Shown: piece by piece, positions 34,359 to 45,445 of the stretch
How the letters are laid out: every line of letters begins with the position of its first letter
Position numbering within the stretch: the first letter of the stretch is position 1
Origin: Streptomyces sp. Tue 6430
GTDB lineage: Bacteria; Actinomycetota; Actinomycetes; Streptomycetales; Streptomycetaceae
Length of the DNA stretch: 64,000 nt
NCBI GenBank assembly: GCA_021568835.1
Contig: JAKGSH010000010.1
Span: 2,914,001 to 2,978,000 of the forward strand
Reading direction: 5' to 3'
The notes under the pieces: generated by a model
The model's database searches: none
Told to the model about the DNA's origin: nothing
The model's input: the letters and a program-made list of their open reading frames with translations, nothing else
Made by a program: the position numbers and the translations under genes

Positions 34359-36122
34359 TCAACCGAGGCGTACGGGCTTCTCCGGGCGTATGCCCACGTC
34401 CACCAGCCAGGTGCGCAGCGGGACCGCGTCGCCGTCCTCGACCAGGCTCAGCACGCGGGGCGTCAGGTCGCTCACGCGCTCGCCGTCGACCAGGAGGGTC
34501 GGGCCGTCGAGCCAGTCCAGGCCGGGGGTGGCGCCCACGGTGTCCATCGCGGCGCAGCAGACCATCGCCGTGACGTGGTCGGCGAGCAGTTCGCGGTCGG
34601 TGCGCGGGGGCTGGAGGGGGAAGAGCGGGAGCGCCCGGTCGTCCCAGAGCGCGGCCCCGGTCTCCTGGCCGGCCGGCCGCTCTCCCGCTGCCGACGCCGT
34701 GCCCTCGGCCTCCTCGCGGGCGACCTCGGCCCCGAGGCGGGTGGCCAGGGCGAGGCTGCGGGGGTTCCGGGGGAACTCGTCGTCCTCGTCCGCGTCGTCG
34801 AAGGGGGTGCGGGAGGCGGCGAGGGCCGGCCGGCCGTCCCGGGCGGGGCCGGGACCGGTGAGGTGGTCCAGTACGCGCTCCAGGGTGGGGCCGTTCGCGG
34901 CCGGGGTGGTGCGGCGCACGCCCAGCGCGTCCAGCACGCGGTGGAGACGGGCCGCGTCGGTACGCCACCTGCGGTCCACGACCTCGTCCGGATACTCCTG
35001 CCAGGTGACCGGGGACCAGTCGGGTCCGGTCTCGGCCGGACCGCCGTGGAAGAGGCGGGCGGCGAGGAGGGACGTGGCCTCGTCGACCACGCCGGGCTCC
35101 TCCAGCAGGTCGCAGGCGGGGCGCTCGCCCAGCCGGGAGGTGAAGCCCTCGGCGAGGCGGTCGCGCCGTGACAGCTCGGTGAGGGCGGCGACCACCCCGA
35201 CGTCGAGCCGGGAGGGCCAGCGGCCCATCCGCCAGGCGGGCAGCGCCACGCGGGTGAGAAGCCGGTCCCAGCCGGCGTACGCCAGCCCGACCTGCTCCTG
35301 GGCGACGATCCGCAGCCCGTAGTCCACGGTCTGGGCGCGGTCGGCGGCCGCCGCGGCCACCCCGCGTTCCATCTCCGCCGCGTGCGCCTGGCAGCTCCGC
35401 AGCAGCAGGCGGGCGACCCGGCCGATGCCCGCGCCGAGGAGCCGTGCGCCGGGGCCCCGGCCGCGGTCGGCCGAGGCGGCCACCGCGGCGTCCAGCCCGC
35501 GCACGAAGCGCCGGGCCGCCGCTATGTCCGGGTGCGCCGAAGGACCCGTACCGGCGACGACCGGTGCGAGGACGGCGCGCAGCTCGCCCACCCGCATCCA
35601 CCACAGGAACGGGGAGCCGATGACGAGGACCGGCGCCGTCGTCGTACGGCCGTGGGGGTGGTGGCCGGGGCCGGCCATCTCGTCGCGCGCGCGGGGCGCG
35701 GGCGGGCCGTGGGCCGGGTGGGTGCGGTCCTCCAGCCAGCTGTCGCAGTCCGGGGTGAGCGCTATCGCGGAGGGCGCGGGGACGTCGAGACGGTCGGCGA
35801 GGTCGCGCACCAGCCGGTACAGATCGGGGGCCGCGCTCTCGGCGATCGCGACCGTGGGAGTGACGGCGGGCCGGGCCCGGGCGACGACCAGGGCGATCAC
35901 CCCGGCGGCCAGCAGCACGAGAACCGCGAGCACGGACGTCACCCAGCGGGCGAGGTCCCAGCCGTGGCCCACGAAGTGGCCGCTGGAACCGCCCGCGAGC
36001 AGGATCACCGCCGCCGCCGCGGGCAGCAGCGCGACGGCCAGCGCCCGGCTGCGGACCCGCAGCACGGCCAGCGCCCTCGCCCGCGCCCCCTGGGCGCGCG
36101 CCTCCACTCCGATACCGGTCAC
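34359..36122 (-). CDS. membrane protein resembling an M48 peptidase without its zinc site
   Basis: About 587 residues. Two N-terminal membrane helices (LAVALLPAAAAVILLAGG and VTSVLAVLVLLAAGVIALVVA) are followed by a region laid out like M48/HtpX peptidases: LYRLVRDLADRLDVPAPSAI, then VLVIGSPFLWWMRVGELRAVLAP. In M48 enzymes the last segment reads ELRAVLAHExxH; here it is ELRAVLAPVVAG, so the zinc motif is gone. The long C-terminal half is helical with no known motif. I start at GTG 36122 (VTGIGVEARA) for the GGGTGAGG upstream; longer in-frame starts exist. If the family guess is right this is a pseudoprotease, perhaps a scaffold. Downstream of purD on the same strand. Confidence 0.65.
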   Translation of the reverse strand: MTGIGVEARAQGARARALAVLRVRSRALAVALLPAAAAVILLAGGSSGHFVGHGWDLARWVTSVLAVLVLLAAGVIALVVARARPAVTPTVAIAESAAPDLYRLVRDLADRLDVPAPSAIALTPDCDSWLEDRTHPAHGPPAPRARDEMAGPGHHPHGRTTTAPVLVIGSPFLWWMRVGELRAVLAPVVAGTGPSAHPDIAAARRFVRGLDAAVAASADRGRGPGARLLGAGIGRVARLLLRSCQAHAAEMERGVAAAAADRAQTVDYGLRIVAQEQVGLAYAGWDRLLTRVALPAWRMGRWPSRLDVGVVAALTELSRRDRLAEGFTSRLGERPACDLLEEPGVVDEATSLLAARLFHGGPAETGPDWSPVTWQEYPDEVVDRRWRTDAARLHRVLDALGVRRTTPAANGPTLERVLDHLTGPGPARDGRPALAASRTPFDDADEDDEFPRNPRSLALATRLGAEVAREEAEGTASAAGERPAGQETGAALWDDRALPLFPLQPPRTDRELLADHVTAMVCCAAMDTVGATPGLDWLDGPTLLVDGERVSDLTPRVLSLVEDGDAVPLRTWLVDVGIRPEKPVRLG

Positions 36123-36345
36123 GCCGGACCTCACCCCCTCCCCTCGGTGCAGGCCGTCCCGGCTCTCCTGGTCTTGCTCACTCCCCCACTGTGGCAGTCG
36201 CCACCGACATCGCAATGCCGGTGGGCCAAGTGCCGGAACGCTTGCGCCGCACCATAGTTGGCGCGTCGGCCGCCGTCAGCCGGATGGCAGAGCGCTCACC
36301 CGATGGAATGGCTTTGGGGAAAGGTGCATGTCCGCGGGCACGGAA

Positions 36346-36391
36346 CAGGCCCCGGATCCGACGGACGTTCCCGTCCTGGATCCGGGGCCTG
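36346..36391 (-). terminator. purD terminator
   Basis: 14-bp perfect stem, 36346-36359 with 36378-36391, with a small inner hairpin in the loop, 36 bases after the purD stop. Confidence 0.85.
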
Positions 36392-36426
36392 GAAGTGCCT
36401 GCCGGGAGCTGCGCGCCCGCCGTGGA

Positions 36427-37683
<1,257 letters not shown>

Positions 37684-37976
37684 GGGGTCAGCCTAACCGG
37701 CCCGGCTCCGGGTGCTTGTGCGGGCTTCCGAAGGACGGGGGTCAGGTGTTCGTGGGTTCCTCCGAAGCGGGGCCGTGGGCCGGGGCGACCGCGGGCCGGG
37801 GGTGCCGTGTCGGCCGGGTGCCCTGTCGGCCGTGGTGCCCGTGAGGCGGGTGACCGTGAGGCGGGTGACCGTGACCGGGGTGGCCTCGGCCTTGGGGGTG
37901 GCCGTGACCGCGGGTGGCCTGGGGCGGGGCGGGGCCCTTCGGGCGGGCGCCGTCTCCCGGGCGGCGGGCGCGCCCG
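37684..37976. other. intergenic region with short repeats
   Basis: 293 bases between dnaX and purD. It includes a 15-bp direct repeat GTGAGGCGGGTGACC at 37841-37855 and 37856-37870, and GTGCC/GTCGGCC repeats. The purD promoter is expected here; no gene is convincing. Confidence 0.5.
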
Positions 37977-40310
37977 CTACTCGTTGGTGAACTCGTCCAC
38001 GACGGTCGCGCCCAGCTCACGCACGATCAGGTCGTGCCCGGAGAGGGCCGACTCGTTGAGGTCGGGGTCGTCGTCCTCGGGGATGTCGTCCTCGATGGCG
38101 ACGTGCTCGGGGGCGGCGGTCCGGGGTCTCGGGGCAGCGTGGGAGGAGGACGGGGGCGGGGCCGACCGGGCCTGCGGGGGGCCGGGGGGAGGAGAGGCGT
38201 TCGGGGTGTGGGGGGTCTGCGTGCCGCCGCCCGCACCGGCTCCGGGAGCCGGGGCGGGGGCTCCGTAGCCACCGCCGTAGCCACCGCCGTAGCCGCCCGG
38301 AACGTGGGTGCCGCCGGGGCCGGGCGGGGCCGGGGGGCCGCCGAAGCCGCCGGCCGGTGGGGTCGCGGAGCCGCCGGACGGGTCGACGAGCGCGTCGACC
38401 TTCCACTGGACGTTGAACTGCTCGGCCAGCGCCTGCCGCAGCACCTCCTCGCTGCCGCTGCTGACGAAGTTGTCGCGGGCGCCGGAGTTGACGAAGGCGA
38501 TCTGGAGCGTGGTGCCGTCGAAGCCCGCGACCTGGGCGTTCTGGCTGAGGAGGATCCAGGTGAAGCGGCGGCGGTTCTTGACCGCCTCCAGGATGTTGGG
38601 CCAGAGCGTGCGGGGGTCGGGGCCACCGGCGGGCGGGGCGTAGGCGGCGGCCGGAGCGGCTGCGGGTCCGGCCGGTGCCGGGGCGGACGCGGCGGCCGGG
38701 GCGGGGGCCGCCGGGGGCGTCCGCCGCCTGCGGGCGTCGCGGTGGGCCAGCCGCCGGGCCTGCGACCGCTGCCGGCGGCGGTGGCGCTGGGCCAGGCGCC
38801 GGGGGCGGCGGCGGGGCTCGCCTGGGCCGGGGCGACCGGGGCCGCGGCGGCCGGGGCGGGTGCCGCGGGGGCCTGCTGGGGCGAGGGGGACGTCTGAGGA
38901 ACCTGGGGCGCATGAGGGGTCTGGACCGCGGGACCGCTCGGAGCCACCTGGGCACTCGGAGTCGCGGGACCGCTCGGAGCCGCCGAGCCGCGTACCGCGG
39001 CGCGGGCGGCCGCCGCGCCGCTCCCCGGCGGGACGGGGGCGGCCGGCGGGACGGGAGTGCCGTACGCGGCCGGGGCGGCCGCCGCGTGGGCCTCCGCCCC
39101 GGGAACGTACCCCGCGGCGGGCATTCCGGCGGGGCCGAGCCCGCGGAGAAGTTCACGCCGCGCTCGATCCGGTCGAGGCGGGCCATCACCGACCGCTCGT
39201 CGCCGTAGGCGGCCGGGAGCAGGACGCGGGCGCAGATCAGCTCGAGCTGGAGGCGGGGCGAGTGGGCGCCGCGCATCTCGGTGAGGCCCTGGTTGACGAG
39301 GTCGGCGGCCCGGCTCAGCTCGGCGGCTCCGAAGACTCCCGCCTGGGCCTGCATCCGCTCGATGACGTCGGAAGGGGCGTCGATGAGCCCCTTCTCGGCG
39401 GCGTCCGGGACCGCGGCGAGGATGACGAGGTCCCGCAGCCGCTCGAGCAGGTCGGCGACGAACCGCCGCGGGTCGTTGCCCCCTCGATGATCCGGTCCAC
39501 GACCTCGAAGGCGGCGGCCCCGTCCCCGGTGGCGAACGACTCGACGACGGAGTCGAGCAGCGAGCTGTCCGTGTATCCGAGGAGGGAGGTGGCCATGGCG
39601 TACGTCACACCGGCCTCGCCGGCGCCCGCGAGGAGCTGGTCCATGACGGACATGGAGTCGCGCACGGAGCCGGCGCCGGAGCGCACGACGAGCGGCAGGA
39701 CCCCCTCCTCGACCGGGATGTCCTCCTTCTGGCACACCTCGCCGAGGTACTCCCGCAGCGTGCCGGGCGGCACGAGGCGGAAGGGGTAGTGGTGCGTCCG
39801 GGACCGGATGGTGCCGATGACCTTCTCGGGCTCGGTGGTGGCGAAGATGAACTTGAGGTGCTCCGGCGGCTCCTCGACGACCTTGAGCAGCGCGTTGAAA
39901 CCGGCCGGCGTGACCATGTGGGCCTCGTCGATGATGTAGATCTTGTAACGGCTTCCCGCGGGCCCGAAGAAGGCCTTCTCCCGCAGGTCACGGGCGTCGT
40001 CCACACCACCGTGCGACGCGGCGTCGATCTCGATGACGTCGATGGAGCCGGGGCCGGTGCGCGCCAGGTCCCGGCAGGACTGGCACTCGCCGCACGGCGT
40101 GGGCGTGGGGCCCTTCTCGCAGTTCAGGCAGCGGGCCAGGATGCGCGCGCTGGTCGTCTTGCCGCATCCGCGCGGTCCGCTGAACAGGTACGCGTGATTG
40201 ACCCGGTTGTTCCGCAGCGCCTGCTGCAACGGGTCGGTGACATGCTCCTGCCCGATGACCTCGGCGAACGACTCCGGGCGATAGCGGCGGTACAGCGCGA
40301 GAGACGACAC
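37977..40310 (-). CDS. dnaX: DNA polymerase III gamma/tau subunit, three apparent frameshifts
   Basis: The clamp-loader ATPase, about 778 residues when repaired. N-terminus: SSLALYRRYRPESFAEVIGQ, Walker A GPRGCGKTTSARIL, the zinc cysteines in CLNCEKGPTPTPCGECQSC, Walker B IYIIDEAHM and the arginine-finger region TEPEKVIGTIRSR. A Pro/Ala-rich linker follows, then the tau-like end (LWPNILEAVKNRRRFTWIL to VVDEFTNE). Frame breaks lie at 39479-39483, 39131-39134 and 38713-38717, each one base short in a G/C run. They sit in different frames and are not the programmed slippage known from E. coli. GTG 40310 has no clear ribosome binding site; TATAAC ends nine bases upstream. Confidence 0.92.
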
Positions 40311-40360
40311 GCATACGAGGTTATAGGCGCCCACCGACAACCGGCCCCGCCCCGGAACGC

Positions 40361-40457
40361 GAGCGCCCCCCACGCACCCGCCAGAGCCGACCTACCCTTG
40401 CTGCCTTCCGGCCCTGGGGGAGTTCAGTCAGATAGCGCCGCGTGAGGGGCTGCGCCC
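40361..40457 (-). ncRNA. ffs: signal recognition particle RNA (small bacterial type)
   Basis: On the minus strand the conserved SRP domain IV is visible: CCAGGGCCGGAAGGCAGCA followed by AGGGUAGG, with the GGAA tetraloop and asymmetric loop that bind Ffh. The ends (GGGCGCAGCCCCUCACGC and GCGUGGGGGGCGC) can pair to close the rod. About 97 nt, ends approximate. Located just upstream of dnaX, on the same strand. Confidence 0.88.
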
Positions 40458-40526
40458 ACAGTACCCGATGCCGGCGGGCGGGAACGAGTTCGCGAGCACT
40501 CCTCAACGTCTTGTATTGTTTGCCGC

Positions 40527-40614
40527 GGAGGATTCGCCTAGAGGCCTAGGGCGCACGCTTGGAAAGCGTGTTGGGGGCAACCCCTCACGAGTTCGAATCT
40601 CGTATCCTCCGCCA
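40527..40614 (+). tRNA. tRNA-Ser (anticodon GGA), CCA encoded
   Basis: A class II tRNA with a long variable arm: acceptor GGAGGAU/AUCCUCC, anticodon loop UUGGAAA between CACGC and GCGUG, T-loop UUCGAAU, discriminator G at 40611, CCA at 40612-40614. The attachment locus of the first island lies just behind it. Confidence 0.97.
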
Positions 40615-40635
40615 GTGCCTCACCGGGCACGATGT

Positions 40636-40669
40636 CGAAGGGCCCCGCTGCTTGCAGCGGGGCCCTTCG
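40636..40669 (+). terminator. tRNA-Ser(GGA) terminator
   Basis: 16-bp perfect stem, 40636-40651 with 40654-40669, two-base loop. Its right arm is the first part of the island direct repeat. Confidence 0.88.
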
Positions 40670-40692
40670 TCGTTGTCCGTCTCAGTTTCCGT
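40659..40692. repeat. left copy of 34-bp island-flanking direct repeat (att-like)
   Basis: 34 bases starting GGGGCCCTTCGTCGTTGTCC match 47006-47039 in direct orientation with two mismatches. It begins in the tRNA terminator and ends just before the integrase stop codon, as expected for an attachment site next to int. Confidence 0.8.
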
Positions 40693-40693
40693 C

Positions 40694-41896
40694 TCAGTCG
40701 GACTTCCCGTCGACATCGGGAGCTCCGGGCGGGACCCAGAGGGCGTCTCCGACTTGCTGCGCGACCTTGCGGAGCATGGTCCCCGTCACATGCATGTACC
40801 GGGCGCGCATCCGAGCCGCTCCCCCAGGTTCCCACCCCATGATCGAGTCGATCACGACGTCCGGGACGCCGAGGATCAGGAGAACGGTCGCGGCGGTGTG
40901 GCGAGCGTCATGGAGACGGCCGTCCCGCACCCCCGCGTCCCGCAGAAGCCGCTTCCAGACATGGAAATCGGTGTTGGGGCTCAGCGGCCCACCGATCGGC
41001 GACGCGAAGACATACCCCTTGCCCTCCCAGTCGGCACCGGCCGCGATCCGCTCCCGCTCCTGGGCTTCCTGGTGCCGGCGGAGAATCTTGATCAGCGGAT
41101 CGGGCAGGCCGATGGTGCGCCGGCCCGCGCGGGACTTGGTGGACTTGTGCTCGCGGCGCGTCTGCTCCTTCTGAGGGCAGTAGCCCGCCTTCCGGCCGCA
41201 CGGGTTGGCACCGCAGCCGTGGGCATACCTGGGGCGCAACCGGTTCTTACGGATGCGGACGTACCCCGCGTCGAGGTCGACGTCCTCCCAGTGCAGCCCG
41301 AGCGCCTCCCCTTGCCGCAGCCCGAGCGCCAGGGCGACGACCCAGCGCGCACTGTTGCGAAGTTTGGCCGCCTCGACGAGAAGGCTCTGCACCTCTTCGA
41401 TCGTGTACGGCTCGATGTCCTCCTCTTCCAGGCGAGGAACTTTGGCGATCTCGGCCGCGTTCATTGCGACGTGCCCGCGCCGGACGGCTTCACCGAGGGC
41501 GACCCTGATCGTCCGGTGAGCGTGGTGGGCGGTGCCGGCCGAGCTCCCGGAGGCCTGCATCTTCCGGTAGAAGCGTTCGAGGTGCTCGGGCTCCAGGCGG
41601 TCGAGCTTGTGGGCGCCCAGGCCGGGGACGAGGTGAACGCGGACGTCCACCTCGTAGCCGTCGTACGTGTTCTCGGAGACGTACGGCTTGGCGATGTTCT
41701 CGACCCAGTGCTCAAGCCAGGCTTGCAGCGTCCAGCTCTGCCCCGGCTTCCTGAGCTTCTTGTCGTCCCGCGCCCGCTCCATCTCTCTGACGGCTCTGGT
41801 CACCTCTGCCTTGGTCTTGCGCTCGATGTGGCGGCGGTCGGGCTTGCCGTCGTCGCGGACGCCGACGGTCACACGGCCGTGCCATTTCCCGTTCCT
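40694..41896 (-). pseudogene. tyrosine site-specific integrase, N-terminus lost
   Basis: Closely similar throughout to the intact integrase at 62079. The catalytic residues remain: Arg in GLRQGEALGL, His/Arg in LHDARHTAATVLLILGVP, and Tyr in MRARYMHVTGTMLR; so does the cysteine-rich insert YAHGCGANPCGRKAGYCPQ typical of actinobacterial element integrases. Compared with the intact one it lacks the first 20 or so residues: similarity begins at RNGKWHGRVTVG, upstream of which the sequence is unrelated and stops. Translation could begin only at the internal GTG 41872. The break point touches the IS701 fragment, so an insertion and deletion probably removed the start and promoter. Confidence 0.88.
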
Positions 41897-41899
41897 GCG

Positions 41900-42076
41900 T
41901 ATCGGCCAGCACTTCAGGCGCGTCGAGCCGCGTCGCAGGATGCGTGACTACATCCGTGGACTGCTGGGCCCTGTCGGCCGCAAAAACAGCTGGCAGCTGG
42001 CCGAATACGCCGGACACCACACTCCCGACCGCCTCCAACGGCTCCTCAACGGCGTCCGCTGGGACGCCGACGAACT
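41900..42076 (+). mobile_element. IS701-family transposase N-terminal fragment
   Basis: Translation in frame gives FRRVEPRRRMRDYIRGLLG, PVGRKNSWQLAEYAG and TPDRLQRLLNGVRWDADE, the N-terminal part of IS701-family DDE transposases. It then continues in frame into a GntR regulator fragment, so the join is a chimera. No terminal inverted repeats are seen. Confidence 0.78.
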
Positions 42077-42701
42077 CCAGCACTACGCGCGTCCCACAGT
42101 CCGTCAGGGCCTTGCCGAGCTAAGGGCATCCGGTCTCGTCGAGGCCATCATGGGCCGCGGCACCTTCGCCCGCTCCCCTCACAGCTGCCCCAGCCACACG
42201 CGTCCGCGCGGCGTACGCATGGCACCCGACGGCAGGTACGTCGAGGCCGACGGCATCCGCTGGACCGACGCCGAGCCCCCCGTAACCACCCGCACCGACG
42301 CCCCGTTGGCCCTGGCGGACCTACTCCGCATCCCGCCGGGCGAGCCAATGTTCACGTACGACGCCCTACAGACGGCAGACCACGGCCACCTCCGTCAACT
42401 CCGCCGGAAGTACGTGCCGTTCTCGGTGCTGATCGACACCAAGTACGAGGAGGAGGCACCGCCACCGGCCCCAGAGCTCTACACGGCACTCGCCGACCTG
42501 GGCCACGAGCTTCACTTCACGGAGTACGTCCGCACCCGGATGCCTCTCCCGGACCAGGCCCAGGCCCAGGCCTTGAGACTCGCGGACGGGGCGCCACTCC
42601 TGCACGTCATCCGCCTGACGCTGGCGGAGTCGGACAAGCTCCTGGCTCTAGAGGACTTCCACCTGCCGGGCGACGAGTTGGAGCTGTCGTTCAGGCTGTA
42701 G
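42077..42701 (+). pseudogene. truncated GntR/UTRA-family regulator
   Basis: About 207 residues. It begins within the winged helix (RPTVRQGLAELRASGLVEAIMGRGTFARS), so the first helices of the GntR DNA-binding domain are missing, and continues through a UTRA ligand-binding domain (LALADLLRIPPGEPMFTYDAL to LALEDFHLPGDELELSF). In frame with the IS701 fragment upstream, it could be expressed as a fusion from ATG 41940, but specific DNA binding is unlikely. Such regulators normally control transfer or metabolism genes of an integrated element; the original target is unknown. Confidence 0.72.
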
Positions 42702-42717
42702 ACGAAACCCAGCTGGC

Positions 42718-42975
42718 TCAGACTTTCTCCACGTCATCAAGGTGCCCGGCCGCAGCCAGGGACGGCTCTCGGTGGCCGGGCCGCTGTGCTTCCGGTCGGG
42801 CCTGGCCGCGCGCCTGTGCTACCGGCTGCGCAGGCATACCGGCCGCAAGGGCGAGCGCCGCTCGCTCAGCGAGACGGACTACATCCGCCTGCTCGACGGC
42901 GCCCACCAACTGCCGCACACACTCAGCGAGCTGGAGACTCTGCTCCGCAGGCGGCTCACCCTAGTACGCCGTAGT
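42718..42975 (+). mobile_element. IS630-family transposase remnant
   Basis: The reading VPGRSQGRLSVAG, CYRLRRHTGRKGERRSLSE, TDYIRLLDGAHQL matches the catalytic region of IS630-family DDE transposases, then jumps to LPHTLSELETLLRRRL, a C-terminal element-like end. The part between, with the catalytic residues, is deleted. Non-functional. Confidence 0.7.
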
Positions 42976-43147
42976 CAGCAGCAGACGTTGACGGTTGACG
43001 GACCTGTACCGCCGGGGCTGCTTCTGGAACACCTTGAGCGGGGGCAGGTGCTCATTTGCATAGGTACAGGTACTCATGTGCCGTGTTGCTGGTGCGACGT
43101 AGTGTTCCTGGCTGGTGTGATCCACAGCGGTAAAGCGGGGGCTACGC

Positions 43148-43603
43148 GTGGCTTGGGACGAGTGGGAACAGATCAAAGCCGATGTGACCGATCGGCAGCC
43201 CGTTGCGATGCGGCTCAACCAGGTTCCGGTTGAGCCCAGCAGCGGGCCCAGCGCCGTAACAGGCGGCCTGAAGTCCAGCAAGAAGGCGTGGGTCACGGCC
43301 GGCACAGGGGTGGGCTCCCTTCGCGGGGGAGTCAGCACCGCACTGGCCAAACTGGCGGAGGGCCAGGCGGGGCTCGGCGCGATCCCGGGTTGTCTGAGTG
43401 CGGCAGCCCAGAAAGAGGTGTACGACTCCTGGAAGAAGTACGCCGAGAGCGTCAGCGAACGGTGCGGCTCACTCCAGAAGATCCTGGAGCAGGTCGGCCA
43501 CGACCTGTTGACGACCGATGAGGCGGTCAAGGGCGAGATACACAAGCTGGACCTCAAGTACGCGGACACAGACGCAGTCGGCGGCCAGGCGAAGGGCCGG
43601 TGA
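43148..43603 (+). CDS. small helical protein, WXG100/ESX-partner-like
   Basis: A 151-residue, largely alpha-helical soluble protein starting MAWDEWEQIKADV. No signal peptide or membrane helix. It lacks a clear WxG turn, but size, the two long amphipathic stretches (AAAQKEVYDSWKKYAESVSERCG and LQKILEQVGHDLLTTDEAVKGEIHKL) and its position in front of the hydrolase are what one sees for WXG100-like partner proteins in streptomycete three-gene cassettes. GTG 43148 has CGGGGG upstream. Seven bases separate it from the next gene, so they form an operon. Function is inferred only from context: a partner or chaperone of the hydrolase. Confidence 0.7.
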   Translation: MAWDEWEQIKADVTDRQPVAMRLNQVPVEPSSGPSAVTGGLKSSKKAWVTAGTGVGSLRGGVSTALAKLAEGQAGLGAIPGCLSAAAQKEVYDSWKKYAESVSERCGSLQKILEQVGHDLLTTDEAVKGEIHKLDLKYADTDAVGGQAKGR

Positions 43604-43610
43604 CGGCGGG

Positions 43611-45445
43611 ATGGACTACGCCACCCTGAAGGCCCTCAAGCCCTCCGAGTTCGAGGAGGCCGCCGACGGATACCGCTCTATGGGCGACATGGCCCAGGCA
43701 GCCAAGGACCACATCGAGAACACCGTCGCCGCAGGAATGCGCAAGACGTTGCAGGGTGAGGCAGTGGAGGCGTCACAGAAGCAGCTCCAAGCCCTGGCGA
43801 AAAACTTCCACTACACCCAGACCGAATGCGGCGTGATCAGCACGGCCCTCAACGGGCTCGCCTACGACTTGGCAGCCGCCAAGCGGAAGCTGGACGCGGC
43901 GGTCGAGGACGCCCAGGCGGACGGCTGCACGGTGAACTCCGACGGCTCGGTCACGTATCCAGCGGGGCAGAAGCCCGGCGACGAGAAGGTCGCTGATGGT
44001 GGCACAGTGACCGGGAGTGCCGGGGGCGACCCGACCTCCGATGCCCTGGAGCGCCAGGCGGCGAACATCCACCCGAACCCGAACTACGGCAAGGCGATGG
44101 GGTACGCGGACCGGATCGCCGACGCGCTGAAGGAAGCCACGGACGCGGACACGAAGTGGGCACCGAAAATACGAGCCCTGAAGGCCGATGACGACCTGAC
44201 CGTCTCCGCCCGGGACTGGACGGACGTCACGTCGGACACGGGCGGCGTGCGCAAGGCGGCCGATGCCTACCTCGACACGATCAAGCCACCGCCCAAGAAC
44301 GATTGGCCCCAGGACAACGCCAACTGGTGGAAGGGCCTCTCCGAGGAGCAGCAGGAAGCCTACGTCGCCATGCACCCCGCGAGTATCGGAGCGCTCGACG
44401 GCCTTCCCTCCGTCGTGCGCGACGACGCGAACCGCACCGTGCTCGCGGAACAGCGCGCCGCCAAGCAGGTGGAGTACGACGCCTGGCTCAAGAAGGAGCC
44501 GGAGCACTACAAGCCCTACATCAGCCCCATCACGGGTCGCGAGGTGAAGGGCGCCATGGTCCCGACCGAGGAATGGAAGGAGTGGAACGAGAAGAAGAAG
44601 CAGTTCGAGAACGGCTTCAAGGGCATGGACGCCATCCAGGAACGCTTCGACAGCTACACGAGCGAGAGCAACCGCCCCTATCTGCTCGGATTCGACGGCA
44701 ACAACATGGGGCGCGCCATCGTCTCCATCGGCAATCCGGACACCGCCGACAACGTGGTGACGTACGTGCCCGGGACGTTCGCCAAGCTGGAGTCCATCGG
44801 CGGAGACATGGACAGGGCTCTGGCACTCCAGATGGAGGCGGAGCGCCAGGACCTCACCCGCTCGACGGCCTCGATCGTGTGGCTCGGTTACGACGCCCCG
44901 CAGGCCATCGCGACCGATGCGACGGAGGCCAAGTGGGCCGACCAGGCGAAGGAGCCGCTCGGCAACTTCATCCAGGGCATCGAGGAAGCCAATCACCGCG
45001 ACAGCGGCGTGAACCAGACGCTCCTGGGGCACAGCTACGGGTCCCTGGTGGCTGGCCAGACGATGAGCATGCACGTAGACCTGCCGGTGGACAACGCGAT
45101 CATGGTGGGCAGTCCGGGCGTGGGAGTGCATCACGCGAAGGACCTGAACATCCCGCCGGACCATGTCTTCGCGGCCACGGCCAAGAACGACCTCATCAAC
45201 CTCGCCCCGCCCCCGGCAGGTACCTTGGCCCCCTCAACCCGAAGGCGTACATGGAGCTCTTCGACGACCACTCGATCGTCCACGGAACCGACCCGACCTC
45301 CGACGACTTCGGGGGCCAGGTCTTCAAGGTCCCCGACGGGAAGCTGCCGGGATCGGGCGGCGAGATGATGCCCGCACATTCCCAATACTGGGACGAAAAG
45401 CCCCTCAACAGCCTGGCCAGGATCGTGACCGGAGGACGGCCGTGA
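43611..45445 (+). CDS. alpha/beta hydrolase (DUF1023-type) with helical N-terminus, apparent frameshift
   Basis: About 611 residues when repaired. Residues 1-110 are helical with an ESX/LXG-like feel (YATLKALKPSEFEEAADGYRS, DHIENTVAAGMRKTL), a linker follows, and the C-terminal 250 residues are a DUF1023-type hydrolase: GRAIVSIGNPDTADNVVTYVPG, then the nucleophile elbow GHSYGSLVAGQ and an Asp/His-bearing end (YMELFDDHSIVHGTDP, PAHSQYWDE). The last 75 residues are in a different frame: one base is missing in the C-run 45210-45214. No signal peptide is seen, so if it leaves the cell it must use a type VII-like route with the upstream partner. The stop overlaps the lipoprotein start. Confidence 0.82.

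Noticed and set aside
37742..38020. His-rich 92-codon minus-strand frame between dnaX and purD
   Set aside because: It consists of short repeats (GHGHP, HPPHGH), its start overlaps the dnaX end and no ribosome binding site is seen. Possible but unsupported.
39131..39483. Programmed ribosomal frameshifting in dnaX
   Set aside because: E. coli-type slippage needs A-rich heptamers and yields a short gamma form. Here three separate breaks, each one base short, cannot be a single programmed event.
40694..41872. Treating the first integrase as an intact 392-residue gene from GTG 41872
   Set aside because: Comparison with the second integrase shows the arm-binding N-terminus is missing and no ribosome binding site precedes that GTG.
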